Shown: piece by piece, positions 42,061-49,587 of the stretch | Layout of the letters: each line of letters begins with the position of its first letter | Position numbering within the stretch: the first letter of the stretch is position 1 | Source: Ornithinicoccus hortensis | Lineage (GTDB): Bacteria; Actinomycetota; Actinomycetes; Actinomycetales; Dermatophilaceae | Assembly: GCF_006716185.1 (NCBI RefSeq) | Contig: NZ_VFOP01000001.1 | Coordinates: forward strand, 1,798,001 to 1,862,000 | Direction of reading: 5' to 3' | Length of the DNA: 64,000 nt | Program-made: the position numbers and the translations under genes | The notes under the pieces: generated by a model | Database searches by the model: none | What the model was told of the DNA's origin: nothing | What the model saw: only the letters and a program-made list of their open reading frames with translations

Positions 42061-42633
42061 TCAGCGCAGCGCGGCGCCCTGCACGCGCAGCGAGGACCCC
42101 AGGTCCAGCAGCCGTCCCGCGACGACCAGCTCCACCCTGCTGCAGGTGGCGCCCACCCGGCGCACGACGGCTCCGAGCAGGTCGTGCAGCAACTGTTCGC
42201 CGGGAGCGGTGGCGGCGGCCAGCAGCCCCGGGTCCCGGCCGAGTACCACGACGTCCACCGGGACCGCCATCAGGGCCACCTGGAACTGGTCCACCAGGTC
42301 GTGCACCAGGGCGGTGGCCGTCTCCGGGTCCTCCCACCCCTGGGTCGAGTCGAGGACGGCGCCGACCCACGTCTCGAGGTCGTCGATCAGCACCGGGTGG
42401 CGCGACTGGATGAGCGCCCGGGCCAGGTCCGTGGTCTCCACCCGGATCCACGTCGATGGCGCGGGGACGTTGGTGGTCAGCGGCTGGGCCACCTCCGGGG
42501 CGGGCTCGACACCGGCTTGACCGGCCGGCTCCGGGGGGCACACCCAGGTCACCTGGGGCGTGCCGGAGAGCAGGGACAGCGCGTGGTGCGACCGCCCGCC
42601 CGCTGCAGGGCCGAGGACGAGCGTCGAGGACAT
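42061..42633 (-). CDS. CobU-like (adenosylcobinamide kinase/guanylyltransferase-type) protein
   Basis: 190 residues from ATG 42631-42633 with GGAGGG upstream. It resembles CobU: an N-terminal P-loop-like segment LVLGPAAGGRSHHAL, then VLIDDLETWVGAVLD (Walker-B-like, matching the CobU DCLTLW region), and a C-terminal VVLGRDPGLL. In real CobU the P-loop reads GKS. Here Arg14 replaces the Lys, so nucleotide binding may be altered or lost. It is next to an SCO2322-family gene. It may be a degenerate or repurposed CobU. Confidence 0.7.
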   Translation of the reverse strand: MSSTLVLGPAAGGRSHHALSLLSGTPQVTWVCPPEPAGQAGVEPAPEVAQPLTTNVPAPSTWIRVETTDLARALIQSRHPVLIDDLETWVGAVLDSTQGWEDPETATALVHDLVDQFQVALMAVPVDVVVLGRDPGLLAAATAPGEQLLHDLLGAVVRRVGATCSRVELVVAGRLLDLGSSLRVQGAALR

Positions 42634-42683
42634 GGGGGATCCCTCCTGACCTGGGGCTGGGCGATGGGCTGCCGAGGACCGGC

Positions 42684-43679
42684 CTAGATGTCCGGGTCCA
42701 CCCCGGCCTCGCGCTCCTGGTCCCGTCGGCGGGTGGCGCCGACCACGGCGCCGAGCAGCGCACCGATCACCACGAGACCGACCAGCAGCCACGCCCAGAT
42801 GGGCATGCCGCCGTTGCCGTCCTCCGCCACGTCCTGGGTGGGGCCGTCACCCTCGTCCCCGGGGTCGCCGGCGACGTCGCCGGACTCGGTGTCGGCGTCC
42901 TCGCTCCCGGCCTCGTCCCCGGCCGTGTCGGACGGCTCGGTGGCACCCTCCTCGGCCTCGTCCGTGTCGTCGGTGGTGGCGTCGGTCGTCTCGGCGGGGG
43001 TGTCCTCGTCGGCGTCGTCGCCACCCTCGGTGGCGTCCTCATCCCCGGTGGTCTCCGGAGCGTCGGTCGCACCCGTCCCGCCGCCGACCGGGGCGCCCAC
43101 GGCGATCTCGATCGGCTCGTCGGGCGCCAGCTGGTCCTCCGTCGGCTCCTCGACCGGGTCCCCGCACCCGGCGGAGGGGAACCCGCCGAGCCCGCAGATC
43201 AGGCCCGACGAGGGGTCGGTGCGCACGTCCTCCACCAGGAGGGTCACCAGCTGCTGACCGGTGGAGGCCTCGGGTGCGGTGACGCAGGCAGCGGTCGGCT
43301 CCCGGGGAGTCTCGCCCTCGGGGGCGTCGACGTCGCGCCCGAAGTCGACCACGACGGCCACCCGCTTCTCGCCCTCGCCGGCCTCCGGCGCGGCACCGCA
43401 GACGTCGTCGAAGGAGGGTGTCGCCCGGGGGAACCGGGTGTCGTCGTCCGCGGCGACCGCGAACCGCCACCCCTCGACAGCGCCGTCCTCCGGCACGGTC
43501 GTCCCCGCCCCCTCGGTGGCGAACCCCCACTCCCCCTCGGTCAGCTGGTAGTAGCCCCAGAACTGGTATCCGGCGGCATGGGCCGCCACCGGCGCGAGGA
43601 CCATCGTGAGGAGACCGACGAGGGCGGCGACGACCAGGCCTACAGTGCGGCGACGGGGGCGGGGGGACGGCTTGGGCAC
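42684..43679 (-). CDS. SCO2322-family secreted, membrane-anchored protein
   Basis: 331 residues from GTG 43677-43679 with an AAGGAG ribosome site. N-terminal signal peptide (TVGLVVAALVGLLTMVLAPV, likely cleaved after AHA). Extracellular domain starts GYQFWGYYQLTEGEWGFATE and includes DGAVEGWRFAV, the family hallmark, plus paired Cys residues. A ~100-residue Asp/Glu/Thr low-complexity stalk follows, then a C-terminal membrane helix (PIWAWLLVGLVVIGALLGAV) with a basic stop-transfer. In other actinobacteria the family sits near cobalt/ECF transport genes, which fits the CobU-like neighbour. Confidence 0.82.
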   Translation of the reverse strand: MPKPSPRPRRRTVGLVVAALVGLLTMVLAPVAAHAAGYQFWGYYQLTEGEWGFATEGAGTTVPEDGAVEGWRFAVAADDDTRFPRATPSFDDVCGAAPEAGEGEKRVAVVVDFGRDVDAPEGETPREPTAACVTAPEASTGQQLVTLLVEDVRTDPSSGLICGLGGFPSAGCGDPVEEPTEDQLAPDEPIEIAVGAPVGGGTGATDAPETTGDEDATEGGDDADEDTPAETTDATTDDTDEAEEGATEPSDTAGDEAGSEDADTESGDVAGDPGDEGDGPTQDVAEDGNGGMPIWAWLLVGLVVIGALLGAVVGATRRRDQEREAGVDPDI

Positions 43680-43738
43680 GACGGCTCCTTGGGGGCGGCG
43701 GGGGAGGGTGTCGAGGGGGAGGGAGTCGGGGGCGCGGA

Positions 43739-44290
43739 CTACCGGCCGCCGCCCAGGATCGACCCCAGCAGGTCGTCCAGGCCGAGGCCGCCGGATGATC
43801 CGGCAGACTTCTGCCGGGCCCCTCCGAGGATGCCCCCGAGCAGGTCTTCCAACGCCCCGCCCAGCCCGCCGCCCGCGGAACCCCCGGCGGCGGCACCGCC
43901 ACCCAGCTTCTTGGACAGCCACGCGAGCACGATCGGCGCCAGGATCGGCAGCAGCTTCTGCACCAGGCCGGACCCGCCCTGCCCGCCCAACCGGTGGGCG
44001 ACGGCGTCGGTCTGGTCGCCGAACACGTGACCGACGATCTTCTGCCCGTCGGCGGTGTCGACCTGGTTCAGCTGCAGCCGTCCCTCACCCAGGCCGCTGC
44101 CCGAGTGGTCGGCCAGGGCGGAGGCCAACGACTCCTCGCCGGCCGGCTCCTGGGCGTTCAGCCGCAGGCCACCGACCAGGGCCGGCAGTGCCTGCCGCAC
44201 CGCCTGCTCGGTCTCGGCCTCGCCCGCCCCGAGTTGCTGGGCGAGGTCCTGGATCGGGATGCTCGCGAACAGTTCGTCCAACTGGCTCAT
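43739..44290 (-). CDS. DUF937 protein
   Basis: 183 residues. Helical N-terminal repeat (IQDLAQQLGAGEAETEQAVR, ALPALVGGLRLNA), the GQKIVGHVFGDQTDAV motif typical of DUF937, a hydrophobic KLLPILAPIVLAWLSKKLGG segment, and a long Gly-rich C-terminus with repeated LLGGILGG/LLGSILGG units. Function unknown. Confidence 0.85.
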   Translation of the reverse strand: MSQLDELFASIPIQDLAQQLGAGEAETEQAVRQALPALVGGLRLNAQEPAGEESLASALADHSGSGLGEGRLQLNQVDTADGQKIVGHVFGDQTDAVAHRLGGQGGSGLVQKLLPILAPIVLAWLSKKLGGGAAAGGSAGGGLGGALEDLLGGILGGARQKSAGSSGGLGLDDLLGSILGGGR

Positions 44291-44391
44291 CGATGACCTC
44301 CTGGATCGTGGCCCCGGGCGGGCCGCGTGCTGATCCGACCCTAGGGCACACCCGGCGGGCAGGTCACCCGGACGGCGTGAGGATCCGGCGC

Positions 44392-44397
44392 TACGGT
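44392..44397 (+). promoter_or_regulatory. -10 TACGGT (leaderless start at 44405)
   Basis: TACGGT, 7 nt, ATG 44405. Confidence 0.45.
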
Positions 44398-44404
44398 GGC
44401 GCCC

Positions 44405-44617
44405 ATGAGTGGTGTATTCAGCTGGACCTACTGTGACGCCGACGGCGCACCGATCCCGGACCTCGGGCTCAGCGGCGCCGCCTTCCCCACCCGGTCCGAG
44501 GCGGAGGCGTGGCTGGCCGAGGAGTGGAGCACGCTGGCCGACGCCGGGGTCGGGTCGGTCTCGTTGATGGACCGGGACGAGGTGGTCTACGGCCCGATGA
44601 GCCTGAGCCCGGGATGA
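44405..44617 (+). CDS. Small conserved hypothetical protein
   Basis: 70 residues, acidic and soluble. The pattern SWTYCDADGAPIPD then FPTRSEAEAWLAEEW then DAGVGSVSLMDRDEVVYGPM suggests a compact alpha/beta fold seen in short actinobacterial proteins. It converges on the DUF3043 gene and function is unknown. Confidence 0.75.
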   Translation: MSGVFSWTYCDADGAPIPDLGLSGAAFPTRSEAEAWLAEEWSTLADAGVGSVSLMDRDEVVYGPMSLSPG

Positions 44618-44627
44618 TCCGGCTCGC

Positions 44628-45209
44628 TCAACGGCGCACGACGGGGTCGCCGCGCTTGATCTGCGGTCGGGGCACCCGCGACATCCGCATCTGGAACGCG
44701 CGGAGCACCACGTATGAGGCGGACCCCTTCGGGGGTTCCTCGCCGAACGTCTCCCGGACCCGCTTCTTGGTCCGGCGCCACAGCAGGACCGAGTCGAGGA
44801 TGCCGATCAGGATCATCCCGTAGGCGGCGCCGAACACCCCGAGACGGGCCCACGGCTGGTTGATCAGCGACATGGCCAGGATGATCACCATCAACGGCAG
44901 CAGGAACTCCCCGATGTTCCAGCGGCTGTCGACCGAGTCGCGCAGGAACCGCTTGATCGGGCCGCGGTCCCGCGGACCGAGGTACTTCTCGTCGCCCCGC
45001 AGCATCCCCTCCCGGGCCTTCGCCCGGGCCTGGCGCATCTTGGCCTTCTGCTCGGCCGTGTTGGCCTTGCTGCCGCCCACCAGGGGGCGCCGGTTGGCCG
45101 CCTCCTGGGCCTTCCGCTTCGGGGTGGGACGGCCCTTGACCCCGGGGCGGGCCGGAGCCTCCGGCTCGGGGTTGGCGGGGACGGTCACCGACTTCTTGCG
45201 CGAGAACAC
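44628..45209 (-). CDS. DUF3043 membrane protein
   Basis: 193 residues from GTG 45207-45209. A TACAGT -10 (minus strand, 45216-45221) lies 6 nt upstream, supporting a leaderless start. Basic, disordered N-terminal half (KGRPTPKRKAQEAANRR, RGDEKYLGPRDRGPIKRFLR) followed by two membrane helices (FLLPLMVIILAMSLIN, VFGAAYGMILIGILDSVLLW) and a basic tail. Typical of DUF3043; function unknown. Confidence 0.85.
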   Translation of the reverse strand: MFSRKKSVTVPANPEPEAPARPGVKGRPTPKRKAQEAANRRPLVGGSKANTAEQKAKMRQARAKAREGMLRGDEKYLGPRDRGPIKRFLRDSVDSRWNIGEFLLPLMVIILAMSLINQPWARLGVFGAAYGMILIGILDSVLLWRRTKKRVRETFGEEPPKGSASYVVLRAFQMRMSRVPRPQIKRGDPVVRR

Positions 45210-45215
45210 GGGTCC

Positions 45216-45221
45216 ACTGTA
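45216..45221 (-). promoter_or_regulatory. -10 TACAGT of the DUF3043 gene (leaderless)
   Basis: On the minus strand TACAGT is followed by 6 nt and the GTG start codon. Confidence 0.5.
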
Positions 45222-45231
45222 TGACGTGGCG

Positions 45232-45492
45232 ATGGACTTCCAAGACCTCGCCGTCGACCGGGAGCGCCGGTTCAGCCTCGGGCGCGAGACCACGACGGAG
45301 CAGTTCTACCTCTCGATCCCGGTCGCGCTCAGGCTGGTCGACGCGGAGGAGTACTACCGCCTGACCCCCGAGGAGTTCTCCCGCTTCCGCGAGGACCCGG
45401 AGGCGGCGGGGCGTCTCGCCGACCGGTGCCGGCAGCGGTTGGAGGATCCCCGCCTGCTCGTGGCGCCAGGTCCCGAACGGGGCGTCGGGTGA
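45232..45492 (+). CDS. Small hypothetical protein
   Basis: 86 residues from ATG 45232. Charged and helical: DFQDLAVDRERRFSLGRET, FYLSIPVALRLVDAEEYYRL, then FREDPEAAGRLADRCRQRLED. Divergent from DUF3043 with only 22 bp between the starts. The longer frame further upstream is antisense to DUF3043 and is not credible. Function unknown. Confidence 0.65.
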   Translation: MDFQDLAVDRERRFSLGRETTTEQFYLSIPVALRLVDAEEYYRLTPEEFSRFREDPEAAGRLADRCRQRLEDPRLLVAPGPERGVG

Positions 45493-45509
45493 TCCGGCGG
45501 CGACCTGGA

Positions 45510-45515
45510 TAGGCT
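45510..45515 (+). promoter_or_regulatory. -10 TAGGCT of the M20 peptidase gene (leaderless)
   Basis: TAGGCT, 7 nt, GTG 45523. Confidence 0.5.
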
Positions 45516-45522
45516 CGGTGGG

Positions 45523-46887
45523 GTGAACCCGACTTCCACCTCCCACGCCGACCGCCGCGCCGAACTCTCTGGGCGGGTGCAGGACCTCATGCCCGCGATC
45601 CGGGACGACCTGGAGACCCTCACCAGGATCCCCTCGGTGTCCCTGGACTCCTTCGACCAGCGGCACGTGGACGACAGCGCCGCGGCCGTGGCGGACCTGC
45701 TCGAGGCCGAGGGGATGCAGGTGCGGATCGTGCGCGAGGGGGGACGACCGGCCGTGATCGGGCACCTCCCGGGACCCGAGGGTGCGCCCACGGTCCTGCT
45801 GTACGCCCACCACGACGTCCAGCCGCCGGGCGATGACGCGGACTGGGACTCGGCACCGTTCGAGCCGACCGAGCGGGACGGCAGGGTGTATGCCCGGGGC
45901 ATCGCCGACGACAAGGCCGGCGTGATGGCCCATGTCGCGGCCCTGCGGGCCCACGGCGGCCGCCCCCCGGTCGGGGTGACCGTCTTCGTGGAGGGGGAGG
46001 AGGAGATCGCCTCGGAGTCGCTGCCGGCGATCCTGGACAAGCACGGCGACAGCCTCACGGCGGACGCGATCGTCCTGGCCGACAGCCAGAACTGGAAGAT
46101 CGGGGTGCCCGCGCTGACCACCACGCTGCGCGGCCTGGTCCGGGTGGTGGTGGAGGTCAAGGCCCTGGACCACGGTGTGCACTCCGGCATGTTCGGCGGG
46201 GCGGTGCCCGACGGGTTGACCGCCCTGGCCCGGCTGCTGGCCACGTTGCACGACGACGAGGGGAACGTCGCGGTGCAGGGGTTGCTGACCTCCGAGGCGG
46301 CCGAACTGGACTACCCGGAGGAGGTGTTGCGGGCCGAGGCCGGGCTGGCCGAGGGGGTGTCCCCGATCGGCTCCGGCTCGTTCCTGTCCCGCCTCTGGAC
46401 CAAGCCGTCGATGACGGTCATCGGCATCGACGCACCCTCGGTCGCCAAGGCGGCCAACCTGCTGACCCCGGTCGGCCGGGCCAAGCTCTCGATGCGGATC
46501 CATCCCGCGGAGGACCCGGACACGGCATACCGGCTGTTGGAGGCGCACCTGACCGAGCACGCCCCGTGGGGCTGCCAGGTGACCGTCACCCTGGACGACC
46601 AGGGCGCCGGGTTCTCCGCCGACGCGCAGGGACCGATCTACGAACAGGCCCGGGCCGCCTTCGAGGACGCCTGGGGTGTGCCGCCGGTCGACATCGGCGT
46701 GGGCGGGTCGATCCCGTTCGTCGCCGCGTTCGCCGAGAAGTTCCCGGAGGCGGCGATCCTGGTGACCGGCGTGGAGGACCCGGACACCCGGGCCCACGCG
46801 GCCAACGAGAGCCTGCACCTGGGGGAGTTCGAACGGGTCTGCCTCGCCGAGGCGCTGCTGTTGGACCGACTGGGAAGGATGGGCTGA
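45523..46887 (+). CDS. M20-family metallodipeptidase
   Basis: 454 residues from GTG 45523. Zinc-dependent dipeptidase of the ArgE/DapE/CNDP type: first metal His in LLYAHHDVQPPG, bridging Asp in GIADDKAGVMAH, catalytic Glu pair in VEGEEEIAS, and a dimerisation domain inserted at about 205-320 (LDHGVHSGMFGG). The C-terminal His is in ANESLHLGEFERV. It overlaps the next gene by one base, so the two are co-translated. Confidence 0.93.
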   Translation: MNPTSTSHADRRAELSGRVQDLMPAIRDDLETLTRIPSVSLDSFDQRHVDDSAAAVADLLEAEGMQVRIVREGGRPAVIGHLPGPEGAPTVLLYAHHDVQPPGDDADWDSAPFEPTERDGRVYARGIADDKAGVMAHVAALRAHGGRPPVGVTVFVEGEEEIASESLPAILDKHGDSLTADAIVLADSQNWKIGVPALTTTLRGLVRVVVEVKALDHGVHSGMFGGAVPDGLTALARLLATLHDDEGNVAVQGLLTSEAAELDYPEEVLRAEAGLAEGVSPIGSGSFLSRLWTKPSMTVIGIDAPSVAKAANLLTPVGRAKLSMRIHPAEDPDTAYRLLEAHLTEHAPWGCQVTVTLDDQGAGFSADAQGPIYEQARAAFEDAWGVPPVDIGVGGSIPFVAAFAEKFPEAAILVTGVEDPDTRAHAANESLHLGEFERVCLAEALLLDRLGRMG

Positions 46888-47894
46888 TGGCCGAGGAGAA
46901 GCAGGGCGCCTACGTGGAGGACGAGTTCCGACGGGACACCCGCTACATCCCCACCCGGATCACGGCCGACGGGCAGCCGGACGGGTTCGCGGCGGAGGCC
47001 GGCCGCTACCGCCTCGTGGTGAGCCGGGCCTGCCCGTGGGCGAACCGCACGGTCATCTCCCGGCGCCTGCTCGGGCTGGAGGGGGCGATCTCGATGGGGA
47101 TCTGCGGGCCGATCCACGACGCCGACAGCTGGACCTTCGACCTCGACCCCGGCGGGGTGGACCCGGTCCTGGGCATCCCCCGGTTGAAGGACGCCTACGA
47201 GGCGCGCCCGGACGGGTACAAGCCCGGCGTCACTGTGCCGGCGATCGTGGACACCACCACCGGGCAGGTGGTGACCAACGACTTCCGCCAGATCACCGAG
47301 GACTTCGCGACGCAGTGGACCGCCTTCCACCGCGAGGGCGCGCCGGACCTCTACCCGGAGGCCCTGCGGGCCGAGATCGACGAGGTGCAGCAGCTGGTCT
47401 ACGACGACGTGAACAACGGGGTCTACCGCTGTGGCTTCGCGGGCAAGCAGGACTCCTACGACCGGGCCTACGACCGGTTGTTCGGCAGGCTGGACTGGCT
47501 CTCGGAGCGGTTGTCCACCCGGCGCTACCTGGTCGGGGACACCATCACCGAGGCCGACATCCGGCTGTTCACCACGTTGGCCCGCTTCGACGCGGTCTAC
47601 CACGGCCACTTCAAGTGCAACCGGTCCAAGCTCACCGAGATGCCGGTGCTGTGGGCCTACGCCCGGGACCTGTTCCAGACGCCCGGCTTCGGCGACACCA
47701 CGGACTTCGACCAGATCAAGGCGCACTACTACGGCACGCACCTGGACATCAACCCGACCGGGGTGATCCCCAAGGGGCCCGACAACTCGTCGTGGCTGAC
47801 CCCCCACGGCCGGGAGGAGTTGGGCGGCCGCCCGTTCGGTGACGGCACGCCGCCCGGGCCGCCGCCGGAGGCCGAGCGGGTCCCCGAGCTGTAA
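46887..47894 (+). CDS. Glutathionyl/mycothionyl-hydroquinone reductase (ECM4/YqjG type)
   Basis: 335 residues; ATG overlaps the upstream stop (TGATG). GST-omega-like fold: an N-terminal thioredoxin domain with the nucleophile in RACPWANRTVISRRLLGLEG and a C-terminal helical domain with ITEADIRLFTTLARFDAVYH and HFKCN. This family reduces S-conjugated hydroquinones. In actinobacteria the thiol is expected to be mycothiol rather than glutathione (inference). The C-terminus is Pro/Gly-rich. Confidence 0.88.
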   Translation: MAEEKQGAYVEDEFRRDTRYIPTRITADGQPDGFAAEAGRYRLVVSRACPWANRTVISRRLLGLEGAISMGICGPIHDADSWTFDLDPGGVDPVLGIPRLKDAYEARPDGYKPGVTVPAIVDTTTGQVVTNDFRQITEDFATQWTAFHREGAPDLYPEALRAEIDEVQQLVYDDVNNGVYRCGFAGKQDSYDRAYDRLFGRLDWLSERLSTRRYLVGDTITEADIRLFTTLARFDAVYHGHFKCNRSKLTEMPVLWAYARDLFQTPGFGDTTDFDQIKAHYYGTHLDINPTGVIPKGPDNSSWLTPHGREELGGRPFGDGTPPGPPPEAERVPEL

Positions 47895-47917
47895 CCGCGG
47901 GGGAGCCGGCAGCCGGG

Positions 47918-49387
47918 TCAGTGCACCCCGCGCATCAGCACCGTGATCCGCCGGGACAGCAGGAGCAGCACCACCCCGATGGTGATCGTCACCGCTCCCA
48001 GGGTGCCGAAGTAGGCCACCTCGTTCTCGGCGCTGTAGAAGCCCGCGAGACTGCCGGACAGGGCGGTGCCGAGGGCGACCGAGAGGTAGAACAGGGCCAC
48101 CATCAGCACCGGGTAGGCCTTGGGTGCCAGCTTGGTCGACAGGGACAGCCCGACCGGGGAGAGCAGCAACTCACCACAGGTGGCCACCAGCATGATCAGC
48201 GCCACCCAGAGGGCCGGCACGCTGGTCACGCTGGCCATCGGCAGGAACAGCAGGAAGGCAGCGCCCATCAGCGCGATCCCGAGGCCGAACTTGGTCGGAG
48301 TCACCGGTTGGCGGTCACCCATCCGGGTCCAGGCCGCGGCGAACACCGGGGCCAGCAGGATGATGAAGAACGGGTTGAACGACTGGACCCAGGAGATCGG
48401 CATCGTCCAGTCGCCGAGGAAGGGCAGCGAGAGGTCGCGGTCCAGCCGGGTGTCGGAGTAGATCGTCACGACGGTGAACTGCTGCTGGAACAGCGCCCAG
48501 AAGGCTGCCGACCCGATGAACATCGGGATGAAGGAGACCACCCGGGAGTGCTCGTCGGGGGAGACCCGGTTGCTGGTCAGCAGGATCGCGAACAGGGCGA
48601 TTGCCGAGATCACCGTCGCCCCGACCACCACGTCGGCCAGGTTCTCGGCGGTGAGCAGGCCGAACAGCACGGCCAGCACGACGACCAGCACCGCTGCGAC
48701 GGCGATGCCCAGCCACTTCGGGTACTCCTGCCGGGGCAGCGGGTTGGGGACCGCGTGCACGGTGTCCGGCAGCCGCCGGCGGGCGAGGCCGTACTGGGCC
48801 AGGCCGATGGCCATCCCGATCGCCGCCAACCCGAAGCCCAGGTGGAAGCCCCAGCGCTGCTGCGCCAGACCGGTCAGCAAGGGTCCGATCAGCCCGCCGA
48901 TGTTGACGCCCATGTAGAAGATCGAGAAGCCGGCGTCCCGCCGGGGGTCGTCGGTGCCGTAGAGCGCCCCCACCAGGTTGGTGATGGTGGCCTTGAGCCC
49001 ACCGGACCCGATGGCGACCAGGATCAGTCCGGTGGCCAGCCCGGGCACGGCCGGGATCACCGCGAGGGCGATGTGGCCCAGCATGATCAGCACGGCCGAG
49101 ACGAACATCGTCCGCTCCGACCCGATCAGCCGGTCCGCGACCCAGCCGCCCACGATCGAGAACAGGTAGACCGACCCGCCGTAGGCGCCCACGATGCCGG
49201 CGGCCACCCCCTGGTCGATGCCCAGGCCACCGTCGGTGGTCTGGAAGTACATGTAGATCAGGACGATGCCCTGCATGCCGTAGAAGGAGAAGCGCTCCCA
49301 CAGTTCGACGCTGAACAGGTTCGCCAACATCCGGGGTTGTCCGAAGAAGCCCCGGTCGATCGTGTCGTCAGCTCGGTTCACAGCCAT
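47918..49387 (-). CDS. Proton-dependent oligopeptide transporter (POT/PTR family)
   Basis: 489 residues with 14 predicted membrane helices. The POT signature ELWERFSFYGMQGIVLIYMY opens helix 1, GGWVADRLIGSERT marks the first cytosolic loop, and FSIFYMGVNIGGLIGPLL is the second PTR2 motif. It imports di- and tripeptides with protons. Its neighbour the M20 dipeptidase would hydrolyse them, a sensible but inferred functional pair. Confidence 0.93.
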   Translation of the reverse strand: MAVNRADDTIDRGFFGQPRMLANLFSVELWERFSFYGMQGIVLIYMYFQTTDGGLGIDQGVAAGIVGAYGGSVYLFSIVGGWVADRLIGSERTMFVSAVLIMLGHIALAVIPAVPGLATGLILVAIGSGGLKATITNLVGALYGTDDPRRDAGFSIFYMGVNIGGLIGPLLTGLAQQRWGFHLGFGLAAIGMAIGLAQYGLARRRLPDTVHAVPNPLPRQEYPKWLGIAVAAVLVVVLAVLFGLLTAENLADVVVGATVISAIALFAILLTSNRVSPDEHSRVVSFIPMFIGSAAFWALFQQQFTVVTIYSDTRLDRDLSLPFLGDWTMPISWVQSFNPFFIILLAPVFAAAWTRMGDRQPVTPTKFGLGIALMGAAFLLFLPMASVTSVPALWVALIMLVATCGELLLSPVGLSLSTKLAPKAYPVLMVALFYLSVALGTALSGSLAGFYSAENEVAYFGTLGAVTITIGVVLLLLSRRITVLMRGVH

Positions 49388-49448
49388 CCCCTCATGCTGG
49401 ACCCGGCACGGCGGATTGTCTTGGCGAGGGTCCCGGTCGGGCAGGCAC

Positions 49449-49454
49449 TACCAT
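49449..49454 (+). promoter_or_regulatory. -10 TACCAT of the trp leader (leaderless leader peptide)
   Basis: TACCAT ends 6 nt before the ATG of the 14-residue leader peptide, so transcription should begin at the leader's start codon. Confidence 0.5.
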
Positions 49455-49460
49455 CGGGGC

Positions 49461-49505
49461 ATGACCGTTGTGTGCTCCTGGTGGCCGTCGACCCGACGGC
49501 ACTGA
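49461..49505 (+). CDS. 14-residue Trp leader peptide of trpS
   Basis: ATG 49461 to TGA 49503-49505 encodes MTVVCSWWPSTRRH, with two adjacent Trp codons at positions 7-8. Trp is rare, so tandem Trp codons in a short frame just ahead of a Trp-tRNA synthetase gene are the classic attenuation sensor: when charged tRNA-Trp is scarce the ribosome stalls here. The frame is too short for ordinary gene finding. Confidence 0.82.
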   Translation: MTVVCSWWPSTRRH

Positions 49506-49542
49506 CGCGCACCCCGCACAAGGCCGTCCCGTGGGCGGCCTT
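49484..49542 (+). promoter_or_regulatory. Transcription attenuator of trpS
   Basis: Four segments can form alternative stems. Segment 1 GCCGTCG (49484-49490) pairs with segment 2 CGACGGC (49494-49500). Segment 2 GACGGC (49495-49500) can instead pair with segment 3 GCCGTC (49523-49528). Segment 3 AAGGCCG (49520-49526) pairs with segment 4 CGGCCTT (49536-49542). Stalling at the Trp codons covers segment 1, frees the 2:3 antiterminator and blocks the 3:4 terminator. The 3:4 stem lacks a long T-run, as is common in actinobacteria. Confidence 0.75.
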
Positions 49543-49587
49543 GACCTGTGTCCGGGCACCGCATCGACCTCGGGCGGCAGAAAGGCA

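Noticed and set aside
42684-42980. Asp/Thr/Glu-rich coding as possible simple-sequence repeat
   Set aside because: It is the low-complexity stalk of the SCO2322-type surface protein, in frame and followed by a membrane anchor.
44587-46818. 743-codon minus-strand frame over the M20 peptidase
   Set aside because: It is a shadow of the peptidase and DUF3043 genes; the other strand has conserved catalytic motifs.
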